The position numbers and the translations under genes are program-made. Under the pieces are notes generated by a model. The model did not search any database and had not been told where the DNA came from. It was given only the letters and a program-made list of their open reading frames with translations. Source: Cloacimonetes bacterium UBA5210 (lineage in GTDB: Bacteria > Cloacimonadota > Cloacimonadia > Cloacimonadales > Cloacimonadaceae). Taken from it: a stretch of DNA of 29,866 nt. Positions within the stretch are counted from its first letter, which is position 1. The number at the start of each line of letters is the position of its first letter. This document shows positions 1 to 8,645 of the stretch, one piece after another. Location of the stretch: positions 1 through 29,866 of the forward strand of contig DHVK01000006.1 of assembly GCA_002412625.1 (NCBI GenBank), written 5' to 3'.

Positions 1-157
1 GCTCTGATGATCCTGTGTTGCATTCGTCGAGGGGCTCCGCTTCGCTGCGCACCCTCGCTATGGTCAGCTTCGCCCATAAAGGGCTCTGATGATCCTGTGT
101 TGCATTCATCGAGGGGCTCCGCTTCGCTACGCACCCTCGCTATGGTCAGTTTCGCCC
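1..157. repeat. Two-copy 82-bp tandem repeat
   Basis: A unit beginning GCTCTGATGATCCTG starts at 1 and again at 83. The second copy matches the first with a few substitutions (for example cgtcga/catcga and gctgcgc/gctacgc) up to about 157. Each copy holds short arms GAGGG and CCCTC that could pair around a GC-rich loop. I see no start codon and ribosome binding site serving it. It resembles an intergenic repeat, and its left edge is cut by the window. Confidence 0.7.
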
Positions 158-501
158 TCCGGGCTCAGCGGTTTTAGTTCCGATTAGGGAGTAGAGTTCA
201 CTTTGGGCTGCCATGCAGTCGCTTCATTTTGGATCCGGTTTATCTGAGTTGCAGTTAGTTTATTTGCGACGCGATCCCGCACCAATGACGCAGATGTTTG
301 AATCTTGTGATTATGGGCTTTGTCAACAGACTCAGCTTAAGCGAGGATTGATAAACCAGGTATGCTGCCAGATAAAGAATCGTGAATAGACACAAAGGAT
401 AGAATCCTTAACCGGTCGAGTATTTGCAGCACAAACAGATTGACAACAAAGCAGAACATTTTGAGCATGCGAATATGAAGAAAATATTGGGGAAATACCA
501 C
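158..501. other. Intergenic stretch, nothing recognised
   Basis: No convincing gene, tRNA or rRNA is visible. A TTGACA hexamer lies at 440-445 but has no good -10 at the expected distance. Open frames on the reverse strand here lack family signatures and ribosome binding sites. Confidence 0.5.
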
Positions 502-600
502 ATGCAGAAACAACCGCGCGATCCGCGACTGGCATCATTGCGGGCAGGGTGGCAATCACGATCCCGATCCCGATCCTCCCAAACGCGAGAAGATAAGTGA
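502..600 (+). CDS. Possible 32-residue Arg/Ser-rich leader ORF
   Basis: ATG at 502 opens a 33-codon frame. It contains a short Ser-Arg repeat (SRSRSRS) coded by a triplicated cgatcc and ends at TGA 598-600. That stop overlaps the GTG start of the next gene (597-599) in a GTGA junction. A GGGGA run at about 489-493 could be a ribosome binding site. The translation is low-complexity and may be chance. The overlap is the only reason to list it, as a possible translationally coupled leader. Confidence 0.2.
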   Translation: MQKQPRDPRLASLRAGWQSRSRSRSSQTREDK

Positions 601-854
601 GAACCGGGAAGATCATCGAGATCCACTGTAAGTGTGGATACCTCTTGTTCCGCTATTTCAAAGCGGGAAAGGGGCGTTTGATCAAAGTGTTGATCTCCCG
701 CCTGACCGATGATCATGTAGGCTTGCAAAAAGTGGCAACGCACAGCCGCCCGGCTTGCCCACAATGCGCGAAGGATTTGGGGATCATCATGATGATTCAT
801 GGTGAGCCTGCCCTGAAACTGAATCAGGGCACGATCGAATCCATCAGAATATGA
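597..854 (+). CDS. Small zinc-ribbon-like protein
   Basis: An 85-residue protein starting at GTG, with a weak GAGAAG ribosome binding site at 587-592. Near the N-terminus it has a CKCG knuckle (Cys11, Cys13) and later a PxCPQC knuckle (about residues 53-57). Together these four cysteines fit a split zinc ribbon. The C-terminal part (GIIMMIHGEPALKLNQGTIE) is ordered rather than random and looks like a conserved tail. No signal peptide or membrane segment is visible. The function is unknown; such ribbons bind nucleic acid or protein partners. It is separated from the dehydrogenase genes by a promoter-like region and is probably its own unit. An alternative is that the start lies elsewhere, but no upstream in-frame ATG exists. 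Confidence 0.6.
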   Translation: MRTGKIIEIHCKCGYLLFRYFKAGKGRLIKVLISRLTDDHVGLQKVATHSRPACPQCAKDLGIIMMIHGEPALKLNQGTIESIRI

Positions 855-876
855 GGAAGGCAGCAAACTCTTTTTC

Positions 877-906
877 TTGACATTTGAGGGGAGTTTCCAA
901 TTTTAT
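877..906 (+). promoter_or_regulatory. Candidate promoter for the dehydrogenase operon
   Basis: TTGACA at 877-882 is followed after 18 bases by TTTTAT at 901-906. The start codon of the next gene is at 971, behind a clear AAGGAG at 957-962. The -35 is perfect and the -10 is weak. Confidence 0.4.
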
Positions 907-970
907 ATCCACATTCGATAGAAACATCGATTTCCGATTCTAAGATTTTCTAATACAAGGAGTTTGATAC

Positions 971-3046
971 ATGAAGCAATTCCGCATTGAGGAGCATCCA
1001 ATCCTGGAAGTTCCCGTCCTGGACATGATAAGCTTCTATTTCAACGGGGAGAAAATGCAAGCCCGCAGAGCTGAAATGATCTCCTCGGCATTGATCGCGA
1101 ACGGCATCAACGTTTTTGGCCATCACCACAAAGATGGCAGCGCGCAAGGGATATTCTGCGCGAATGGGCAGTGCGCCAAGTGTACCGTGATCGCGAACGG
1201 CATTGCCGTAAAATCCTGCATGACACCTCTCGTAGAAAACATGATCGTGCAAAGCGCGGAAGGATTACCCACGCTGGCAGAAGAAGTAGAGCCAATGGAG
1301 TTTAAGCCCATTGAAGAGCTTGAGTGTGAAGTGCTGATCATCGGTGGCGGCCCCGCAGGCTTGTCCGCGGCTACAGAGCTTGGTAAACACGGAGTGGACA
1401 CTCTTTTAATCGACGACAAAAACGCTCTGGGTGGCAAGCTGGTATTGCAGACCCACAAATTCTTCGGCTCTGAAGCAGATAGCCGCGCGGGTACCCGGGG
1501 GCACCATATCGGACAGATTTTGGCAGAAGAATTGAAACAGTATCCCAGCGTCACAACCTGGGTGGATAGCACAGCGCTGTTTGTCTTTAGCGATCAAAAA
1601 GTTGGCATTCTGAAAGATGGTGTGTACAAACTGGTGAGTCCCCGGCGGATTCTGAACGCGGCAGGAGCCAGAGAGAAGTTTCTGCGCTTTCCCGGCAACA
1701 AACTTGCCCGCATCTATGGCGCGGGAGCGTTTCAGACCCTGGTCAACAGAGACCTTGTGCGCCCCACAGAGCGCTTGTTTATCATCGGTGGCGGTAATGT
1801 CGGCTTGATTGCCGGTTATCACGCTTTGCAAGCCGGAATCGAAGTGGTGGGTCTGGCAGAAGCGATGCCCAGCTGCGGAGGTTATAAAGTTCATGCCGAT
1901 AAACTGAGCCGTTTCGGAGTGCCCGTACATACCTCACATTCGATCTTGTGCGCGAATGGTAACGAGACTGTGGAAAGCATCACAATCACCCAAGTGGACA
2001 AGAATTTCCGGGCTATAGAGGGTACCGAAAAGACCTATGCATGCGACACCATCCTGATCGCGGTTGGCCTGGATTCTCTATCCGAGTTTACCATCGAGGC
2101 CGAGATGGCGGGTATTCCGGTGGATTCTGCCGGAGACGCTCTGGAGATTGCGGAAGCCAGTTCGGCGATGTTCAACGGCAAAATTGCCGGCTTGAAAATT
2201 GCCAAAGCCATGAAAGGTGAATCTGTGGAAGATATCCCGGAATCATGGTATGCCAAGGCGGAAGTACTGAAGGCGCATCCCGGCGCGATCAAAGCGTATC
2301 AGGAGATTTTGGATGAAAGCGGAGTGATTCCGATCATCCACTGTTTGCAGGAGATTCCTTGTAATCCCTGCACCACAGTGTGCCCCACAAACTCGATCAA
2401 GACAGAAGATGGCAGCTTGTTTGCGTTACCCCGCTATACCGGCTCGTGCATCGGATGCGGCAAATGTTTATTGATCTGTCCGGGCCTGGCAATCACTTTG
2501 GTGGACTATCGCAAAGACCCGCAGACCCCGATTGTGACTATAGCCTACGAGATTATGAATATGTCGCTCAAGGTGGGAGACAAACGCATGCTGATGGACA
2601 TCGAAGCCCGGGAATTGGGCGAGTTTGAAGTGCTGGCTGTTGTCCCATATGTTAAACAGAACACACAGTTGGTACGCTTTGCCGTCCCGGCTGGAATCGC
2701 GCGTAAGGTCGCCGGATTCCGGGTCCAGGATCCCCAGGTGAGCGTCGCTCTGGAAGAAGCCATTGTTCCGGATAGAATTTCTGATGAGGCAATGATCTGC
2801 TTGTGCGAACGTGTTACAGTGGGTGAGGTAAGAGCTCTTATCCGCAAAGGAATAAATGATTTGAACCAGATTAAAGCGATCACCCGAGCCGGCATGGGCC
2901 CTTGCGGTGCCAAGACCTGTGAAGTGTTGATAAAATCACTTTTACGTGAAGAAGGAATCCCCGTGACAGATGTGGTGCCAAACACCAAACGCCCGATTTT
3001 CATCGAAGTTCCGCTGGGAACCTTCCCTGCCGGAGGTGGCAAATGA
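971..3046 (+). CDS. Multidomain FAD/Fe-S oxidoreductase, electron-transfer subunit of an amino-acid dehydrogenase
   Basis: This 691-residue protein joins parts that are often separate subunits. Residues about 20-100 form a [2Fe-2S] domain (Cys63, 68, 71, 83). Residues about 118-415 form a two-dinucleotide oxidoreductase with GGGPAG at 125-130 and GGGNVG at 273-278. Next comes a ferredoxin-like segment, with Cys464/467/471 (possibly Cys458) and Cys493/496/499/503. The C-terminus is a BFD-like [2Fe-2S] domain (Cys610, 612, 645, 650). Subunits of this type occur in sarcosine oxidase, HcnAB, opine/octopine oxidase and dye-linked proline dehydrogenase complexes. They pass electrons from a partner flavoprotein to an acceptor. 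That partner is encoded immediately downstream with an ATGA overlap. The start is supported by AAGGAG eight bases upstream. The exact substrate cannot be told from this subunit; proline or another amino acid is the likeliest guess. Confidence 0.85.
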   Translation: MKQFRIEEHPILEVPVLDMISFYFNGEKMQARRAEMISSALIANGINVFGHHHKDGSAQGIFCANGQCAKCTVIANGIAVKSCMTPLVENMIVQSAEGLPTLAEEVEPMEFKPIEELECEVLIIGGGPAGLSAATELGKHGVDTLLIDDKNALGGKLVLQTHKFFGSEADSRAGTRGHHIGQILAEELKQYPSVTTWVDSTALFVFSDQKVGILKDGVYKLVSPRRILNAAGAREKFLRFPGNKLARIYGAGAFQTLVNRDLVRPTERLFIIGGGNVGLIAGYHALQAGIEVVGLAEAMPSCGGYKVHADKLSRFGVPVHTSHSILCANGNETVESITITQVDKNFRAIEGTEKTYACDTILIAVGLDSLSEFTIEAEMAGIPVDSAGDALEIAEASSAMFNGKIAGLKIAKAMKGESVEDIPESWYAKAEVLKAHPGAIKAYQEILDESGVIPIIHCLQEIPCNPCTTVCPTNSIKTEDGSLFALPRYTGSCIGCGKCLLICPGLAITLVDYRKDPQTPIVTIAYEIMNMSLKVGDKRMLMDIEARELGEFEVLAVVPYVKQNTQLVRFAVPAGIARKVAGFRVQDPQVSVALEEAIVPDRISDEAMICLCERVTVGEVRALIRKGINDLNQIKAITRAGMGPCGAKTCEVLIKSLLREEGIPVTDVVPNTKRPIFIEVPLGTFPAGGGK

Positions 3047-4191
3047 CCTACGACGTGATAGTAATCGGTGCCGGATCAATCGGTTTACCCGCTGCCCTCT
3101 ATCTTGCTGAAAAGGGGCAGAAAGTGCTGGTTCTGGATCCCGAACACGGCCCCGGACAACAGAACAATAAAAAGGCAATCGGCGGTGTGCGCGCGACTCA
3201 CTCGGATTTTGGTAAAATCTCTGTATGCCTGAGGTCAATCGAGATCTTCCGCACCTGGCACGAAGAGCGGGGAGACGATATTGGCTGGATGGACAACGGA
3301 TATTCCTTTCCCGCCTATCGGGAACAAGATGTCAAAGCTCTGCAAGCTCTGATGCGGATTCAACACGGTTATGGGCTGAACATCAAGTGGTTGAGCGCCG
3401 GCGAATATCAGGCTTTGGTGCCGGGGATATTGATGGATGGGCTTTTGGGCAGCACCTACTCTCCTGAGGACGGCAGCTGTTCGCCTTTGCTGGTTACCAA
3501 TGCCTTCTATTTCCATGCGGTGAAGGCAGGGGTAGAATTCCGGTTTCAGGAAGCTGTGACAGGCATCAAAAGCGAACACGGCATAGCTACTGAAGTGATA
3601 ACAAAAAAGGGAAGCTACAAAGCAGGAATGATCCTGAACACTGCCGGGAACGATGCCCGGGAAATCGGGGCCATGATCAATGATGATCTGAAAGTGTTTC
3701 CGGATAACCATGAAGCGGGCATCACCGAGCCTGTCGCCAGATTCTTTGGTCCCATGGTAGTCGATCTGCGCAAAGCTCCCGGTAGCGCGAACTTCTATTT
3801 CTATCAAAACATCGAGGGTCAGGTGGTGTTTTGTATCACCCCGGATCCCCCGATTTTGGGAATTGACAATCGCTCGACATCGGAGTTTTTGCCGATCTGC
3901 AGCAAGCGTATGATCGAGATCTATCCGCGCTTGAGGAATCTGAAAGTACGTCGTACCTGGCGAGGACAGTATCCGATGACTCCGGACGGGTTTCCGATCG
4001 TGGGCAAAAGCCTGAATGCGGAGAATGTTATCCATGCCGTGGGAATGTGCGGACAAGGCTTTATGCTGGGACCGGGAATGGGAGAATTGCTTAGCAGAAT
4101 GTGCCTGAATGAGACCACGGATGATGATTTGAGGGTTTTACAGAGCTTCGATCCACAACGTGACTTCAGTGCCGAAGAGGCTTTTAAATAA
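3043..4191 (+). CDS. DAO-family FAD-dependent amino-acid dehydrogenase, catalytic subunit
   Basis: A 382-residue protein of the D-amino-acid oxidase/sarcosine oxidase beta/HcnC group. The FAD-binding GAGSIG sits at residues 9-14. The GGVRATHSD segment after it is typical of the sarcosine/proline dehydrogenase branch. The C-terminal PMTPDGFPIVG...GMCGQGFMLGPGMGELL block closes the FAD and substrate pocket. No signal peptide is visible, so it should be cytosolic, probably at the membrane with its partner. Its start overlaps the upstream stop (ATGA), so the two subunits are translationally coupled. Together they should oxidise an amine or imino acid such as proline, sarcosine, hydroxyproline or a D-amino acid and pass electrons to the Fe-S subunit. 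The substrate is inferred only from family. An intergenic gap follows, so this is the operon end. Confidence 0.85.
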   Translation: MTYDVIVIGAGSIGLPAALYLAEKGQKVLVLDPEHGPGQQNNKKAIGGVRATHSDFGKISVCLRSIEIFRTWHEERGDDIGWMDNGYSFPAYREQDVKALQALMRIQHGYGLNIKWLSAGEYQALVPGILMDGLLGSTYSPEDGSCSPLLVTNAFYFHAVKAGVEFRFQEAVTGIKSEHGIATEVITKKGSYKAGMILNTAGNDAREIGAMINDDLKVFPDNHEAGITEPVARFFGPMVVDLRKAPGSANFYFYQNIEGQVVFCITPDPPILGIDNRSTSEFLPICSKRMIEIYPRLRNLKVRRTWRGQYPMTPDGFPIVGKSLNAENVIHAVGMCGQGFMLGPGMGELLSRMCLNETTDDDLRVLQSFDPQRDFSAEEAFK

Positions 4192-4251
4192 AGCCATTGA
4201 CAGTTTGACCCATATTTGCTGCTCTGACACAAAGACATAATGGAGAATTGG

Positions 4252-7155
4252 ATGCCCAAATATAAAGTACTTGCGGCTGTCCTGATTCTGGGGATCGCGT
4301 TTGCGCAGAATATCTCAGCACAAACACCAAAACCCAGCAATCTGGAACGATATGCCTACCAATACATCGTGGAGCTCTATGATCGCGGAGAAAGCGAAAA
4401 GCTAAACAACGAGATCAACGCCTTTCAAGCCCGTTATCCTCAGAGCTATTTCCGTAATCACCTGCGCTTCATCGGCGCTAACCTGATGGTGGAAAAAAAG
4501 CAGCACTGCGATGCTCTGTGGATTTATGACGAGCTTCTGAAAGAAGATCTGGAGCTGTCTCTGAGGCACAAAGTGTACTTGTATCGTGCGCTGTGCCTGA
4601 TTGGGCTTGAGCAAAACAGCGAGGCCATGGAGCAGATCCAGACCCTGGAATCCGAGACTAAGGATACCTTCCTGTTATCCCGGGCAAATCTCTACCGGGC
4701 AAGATTGTACAAGAGCTTTGGCCAATTTTATAGCGCAATGCAATCTTATCAATACGCTTTGCGAGAGCATCCCGAACCGGAAGTGGAATATGAATACCTC
4801 GAAGTGCTGGTGCGGCTTGGCAGAGAGCAAGAAGCGCTGGAGATCTTGAGCAAGATCAACGAAAACAGCCATATCTATAATAAAAGCCATGTCCTGTGGT
4901 CTAAACACCTGCTGGATAACAACCGCATTGCGGATTTCGACCGGCACATGCAGAGCATCGAGATCATCCATGGTGATCCTTCGATTCAGTTGTTACGGCT
5001 GCGTAAGGCGGTGGCACAGGAAAACTTCAATGAGGCATCCGCAATTCTTGAGCACAGCCAAAACAACGGAGACTACTTTCTATATTACCGGGCATTGATC
5101 AAGGCAAACACCGGCCAGAGTGAAGCAGCGGATTCCACATTCGCGGTTTTGGTGCGCTCAGCAAGCCCGGAAATCAAAGTGCTGAGCTATCTGGAGCGCT
5201 TGAAAATCATGTATCGCACCGAACCCGTTGCGGCGATGGTGCAGCTCGCGCAGTTCATCGATAATCCCGCAAACAACATCATGAGAGCCGAACAACTATA
5301 TAGCATGGGCTATTTTGCATATTTGAAGCAGGATTATCGGGAAGCGCTAAAGTTTCTGGCATCGGCGCGTAGCGAGGGCAAAAACCGCCTGGTTTTGGCT
5401 GATATCGATCTCTTGGTGGCTCTTTGCCGTTTGAAGCTGAAGGATTCCGTAGCCGCTCTCACTGCCTTCAATCGCTACCTGAATCTCTATCCTGCCGGTA
5501 AAGACCGGGATACAGCCTTGTATTATATGGGTTTCCTGTATCACGAAGCAAAGGATTACAGCATGGCAGCTTCGGCATTCAGGCAGCTTATCAACCAGCA
5601 TCCGGCATCATCGCACCTGCCTTCCGCGAAGTTCTATCTGGCAGAAATTGATTACTATATGGCGAACTATAACAAAGCCCTGGATGCCTTCCTTGAGATT
5701 GTGAAAGCCGAACCGCAGAATGAGGACGCGATCCTCAGAGTGGCGCAGATCTATTACTATCAGGGGCGTTATGACGATGCTGAACCCTGGGTTAAACGGC
5801 TCAGCCCCAGCTATGACTCACTGATTCTTCAAGGGCACATAAACTTTGTCCGCAAGGATTATGAAAGGGCACTGGAAGCGTTTCAGCGTGCGGAACGCAG
5901 CTCCACCGCGACCCTGAAAGTGAGTGAAGCCAAGAGCTATCGCGCGCTGTGTTTGTATCAGATGAAGCGCTTCACCGAGGCTTCTAAACTCTATATGGAA
6001 TTGTATGTAGGCAAAGAAAGCCCTGATACCTACCTCTATTTGGGCGCAAAATCCGCCTATGCGGCAGGAGACTATCATCTGGCACTGGGTTTGTTTGATC
6101 AGTTCCTGGAAACCCATCCGGAATCGCAATATTTTCTGCCGGTACTGGCAGATGTGGCAAACAGCTATTTCAACATGGGCAATTACGCTCAGGCCACCAC
6201 GGATTACATCAGTATCCTCAGTCGTTTCCGCAACGTGGCGGAATTTAAAGCTGGCGAACAAGCTCTTTTGAGGGAAGTGTTTACTGGGCTGGAGCTTTCT
6301 CTTGCCCGGATTAGCGATCCCGTTCCCGCGGCTGATCTGGCAGCAATGATAGACAGCTTCCAGAGCCACTATGTGCGCTTTGAACTGGCGTTTTTGCTCA
6401 CCAAACTATATGCCGGAAAGCAGCAGTGGACTGATGTCCTGAATCGCGCGGAGCAGTTGCGCAGGCAGTTCCCGGATGAGAAGCGCACCGAAATCGAAAT
6501 GCTGATGGCGGAAAGCCTGATCAACCTGAATGAATATCATCAGGCAGATTCGCTGCTCAGCACCCTGTATTCGGATACTCTGGACATGAAAGCATTAGTT
6601 GCCTGGGCGGAAGTCGATGTGCTGTTGAACAATTACGAAGACGCCATTGTGAAGTTCAGAGACGCCCTGAAACAAGAACCCGGCGCGGATTTGTGGTATA
6701 AAGCTTTAAAAGCTTCGGTATCATCGGGATACCGGGATTTTACAGAGATATGGGAAGCCGGAAACGCTTACGCGGAAGAAATTCCCGCCGCGCAGATCAT
6801 TTGCCTGGAGTATCTGGCTGCGCGCGAGCAGTATGAGGCTGCCGGCATCCTTGCCGACCGGATAATCAACGAAAGCCTGAGCACTCATGACCATGCTACC
6901 GCCTTTTTCTACAAGGCTATGATCCTGCATGAAAGCGAGCAATACGAGCGTGCCATAGCCGAGCTGAAGAAGATCATGTTGCTGTTCCCGGATTTTGCCG
7001 ATATTCAGGACATCACCGCCTATTATACGGTGCTTTCTTATTTGAAAATGGGAGCCCGGGAAGAAGCCCAGATGCATCTTTGGGATTACGCCCCCCGGAT
7101 GTCCGAGACCCATTTGCATGATTTGAATGAGCTGATGCAGGAGGACGCGGAGTGA
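4252..7155 (+). CDS. Large exported TPR-repeat protein
   Basis: About 967 residues, nearly all helical repeats. An ATG also exists at 4240, but it overlaps a GGAG (4242-4245) that sits six bases before the ATG at 4252. The later start gives MPKYK followed by a hydrophobic core ending AQNISAQ, a good signal peptide. The rest shows many degenerate tetratricopeptide units, such as ALYYMGFLYHEAKDYSMAASAF, KFYLAEIDYYMANYNKALDAF and ANSYFNMGNYAQATTDYISIL. TPR arrays act as protein-binding scaffolds. The periplasmic location and the four-base overlap (GTGA) with a beta-barrel gene suggest a role in the cell envelope. There is no enzymatic domain and no lipobox I can see. The precise function is unknown. 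Confidence 0.8.
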   Translation: MPKYKVLAAVLILGIAFAQNISAQTPKPSNLERYAYQYIVELYDRGESEKLNNEINAFQARYPQSYFRNHLRFIGANLMVEKKQHCDALWIYDELLKEDLELSLRHKVYLYRALCLIGLEQNSEAMEQIQTLESETKDTFLLSRANLYRARLYKSFGQFYSAMQSYQYALREHPEPEVEYEYLEVLVRLGREQEALEILSKINENSHIYNKSHVLWSKHLLDNNRIADFDRHMQSIEIIHGDPSIQLLRLRKAVAQENFNEASAILEHSQNNGDYFLYYRALIKANTGQSEAADSTFAVLVRSASPEIKVLSYLERLKIMYRTEPVAAMVQLAQFIDNPANNIMRAEQLYSMGYFAYLKQDYREALKFLASARSEGKNRLVLADIDLLVALCRLKLKDSVAALTAFNRYLNLYPAGKDRDTALYYMGFLYHEAKDYSMAASAFRQLINQHPASSHLPSAKFYLAEIDYYMANYNKALDAFLEIVKAEPQNEDAILRVAQIYYYQGRYDDAEPWVKRLSPSYDSLILQGHINFVRKDYERALEAFQRAERSSTATLKVSEAKSYRALCLYQMKRFTEASKLYMELYVGKESPDTYLYLGAKSAYAAGDYHLALGLFDQFLETHPESQYFLPVLADVANSYFNMGNYAQATTDYISILSRFRNVAEFKAGEQALLREVFTGLELSLARISDPVPAADLAAMIDSFQSHYVRFELAFLLTKLYAGKQQWTDVLNRAEQLRRQFPDEKRTEIEMLMAESLINLNEYHQADSLLSTLYSDTLDMKALVAWAEVDVLLNNYEDAIVKFRDALKQEPGADLWYKALKASVSSGYRDFTEIWEAGNAYAEEIPAAQIICLEYLAAREQYEAAGILADRIINESLSTHDHATAFFYKAMILHESEQYERAIAELKKIMLLFPDFADIQDITAYYTVLSYLKMGAREEAQMHLWDYAPRMSETHLHDLNELMQEDAE

Positions 7156-8636
7156 GATACATCACCACAATCCTGCTCTTGCTTTTACTTAGTAGCCTTG
7201 CCGCTCAGATTCAGGTCTTGCCGGATATTGAGGTCAGCGGTGAAAGCCAAGTGAAGATCTTTCTATACAAAAAAGCTTTGCCATATAGCACCCAAGCCCT
7301 AGCCGGAGATAGCCTGCGTGCCTTCTTGCCACAATCGCTTCCGGAACCGATCCCAGCCGAAATACTGCTTCTGAAACTCCCCCTGCGCCACTACCTGCAC
7401 GCGGAAGCCAGCAGCAGGATGCGGCTGGAAGCGGATTACCGATATCTCAGCCCGCATCCGAACATCACTTCCCTGGGCCTGGGGATGTCTCTGTATGCGC
7501 CCAAGGGGAATTTGCTCTCAAATCATTACCGGGGTTTCAGCAATTTCTTGGCTCCCTCCGAAGAAGACATTGCCCTGAACTTGCGATACTACAACTCGGA
7601 TGGCAGCGGGTTGAACAGTGAGTTTGGCGCGGCTGACCTTCAGGTGTATAAAGAACAATACCGCTTTGATCGCTTCAACCTGAACAGAGTGTCCACCGGA
7701 TTTGGAGTCTATGGAATCAAGCAGAGCAATGCCGGGCTTGGCCTGGATCGCTGGGGTCTGAAGTTCTCACATCAGAGTGTGTTTGATCTTCCCGATTATG
7801 ATTGGGGCAACAGGATATATCTGCACAAGGGATACGCCGCCTGGCACAGCTATCTGGATCTGGAGCTTATGATGTTTGACAAAGCCAGCATGAATGTGAT
7901 TTACGATGGCGAGCACTTCCTGCCTGTTCCCGGCTTTGTCTGGCGCTATATCACGGATTTTGACCAACAATTCAGCATCAGCAACGATCCCCAGACCTGG
8001 CCTAATGACTATGCCCCTGCTCTGGAGAAATATCGCTGGGCTTTCCTGAAATATGCACCTTCAATAGCCCCAAACACCACCATCCCACTTAATCTCAGCT
8101 TTCGCCTGGAAGACTATCAAAGCACTTCATCACAGTCGTTTTTGCGCAAGTTTGCCGTGGAAAACCGAAGTCAATACCGCTTGAACGAGGCTTTGCCCAC
8201 CATTAGTAACAACCCCGATATTCCCGGACTCTATTTTGACGATGTGTTCTCAAACGAGAGCATGATTACCGCGAGTTTTGGGCAAGGCAGCGTCACCTTT
8301 GATCAATCCTTCGCGCTTGACCTGGCATACCTCAGTAGCCAAGACTGGCGGCGTGTGCCGTACAATGCGCTGCTAAAGGCTGAATCCGCAATCCGCTATG
8401 CGGCATATCCTTATGTCGCAGATGTCGCGCTGAATCAGCATTACTTCACGCTCGATCATCTGCAGCAAGATTTGCCGGAAGTGTTTGATCTCTCGCTTGG
8501 TGCAGCTTATGAATTTGGCGCATTCGATCAGGTCTATATACGCCTGGAGAACTTGTTGAATGCTTACAACCGCCCGTTCAAAACCCTTCCTAACCGCGGA
8601 TTCTCCATCACTGTGGGCATCCACCACCGGTTTTAG
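7152..8636 (+). CDS. Putative outer-membrane beta-barrel protein
   Basis: A 494-residue protein starting at GTG, which overlaps the TPR gene's stop (GTGA). The N-terminus MRYITTILLLLLLSSLAAQ is a signal peptide. The mature start, LPDIEVSGES, recalls the first residues of TonB-dependent receptors, but no full plug domain is obvious. The body has many alternating, aromatic-rich short strands. It ends with a segment resembling the last strands of a receptor (VYIRLENLLNAYNRPF ... ITVGIHHRF) and a terminal Phe, as expected for barrels inserted by the BAM machinery. The coupling to a periplasmic TPR protein suggests that they work together in assembly or transport. The substrate is unknown. Confidence 0.65.
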   Translation: MRYITTILLLLLLSSLAAQIQVLPDIEVSGESQVKIFLYKKALPYSTQALAGDSLRAFLPQSLPEPIPAEILLLKLPLRHYLHAEASSRMRLEADYRYLSPHPNITSLGLGMSLYAPKGNLLSNHYRGFSNFLAPSEEDIALNLRYYNSDGSGLNSEFGAADLQVYKEQYRFDRFNLNRVSTGFGVYGIKQSNAGLGLDRWGLKFSHQSVFDLPDYDWGNRIYLHKGYAAWHSYLDLELMMFDKASMNVIYDGEHFLPVPGFVWRYITDFDQQFSISNDPQTWPNDYAPALEKYRWAFLKYAPSIAPNTTIPLNLSFRLEDYQSTSSQSFLRKFAVENRSQYRLNEALPTISNNPDIPGLYFDDVFSNESMITASFGQGSVTFDQSFALDLAYLSSQDWRRVPYNALLKAESAIRYAAYPYVADVALNQHYFTLDHLQQDLPEVFDLSLGAAYEFGAFDQVYIRLENLLNAYNRPFKTLPNRGFSITVGIHHRF

Positions 8637-8645
8637 GCGGATTGC

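Noticed and set aside
440..476. Promoter at TTGACA 440-445
   Set aside because: No -10-like hexamer at 15-19 bases; the nearest, GAATAT, is about 25 bases away.
3235..4056. 273-codon reverse frame opposite the DAO-family gene
   Set aside because: Shadow frame with no recognisable content; the forward gene has clear FAD motifs.
4197..4240. Promoter ahead of the TPR gene (TTGACA 4197-4202)
   Set aside because: The -35 is perfect, but the sequence 17 bases on (TGCTCT) is not a -10. A promoter is likely somewhere here but cannot be placed.
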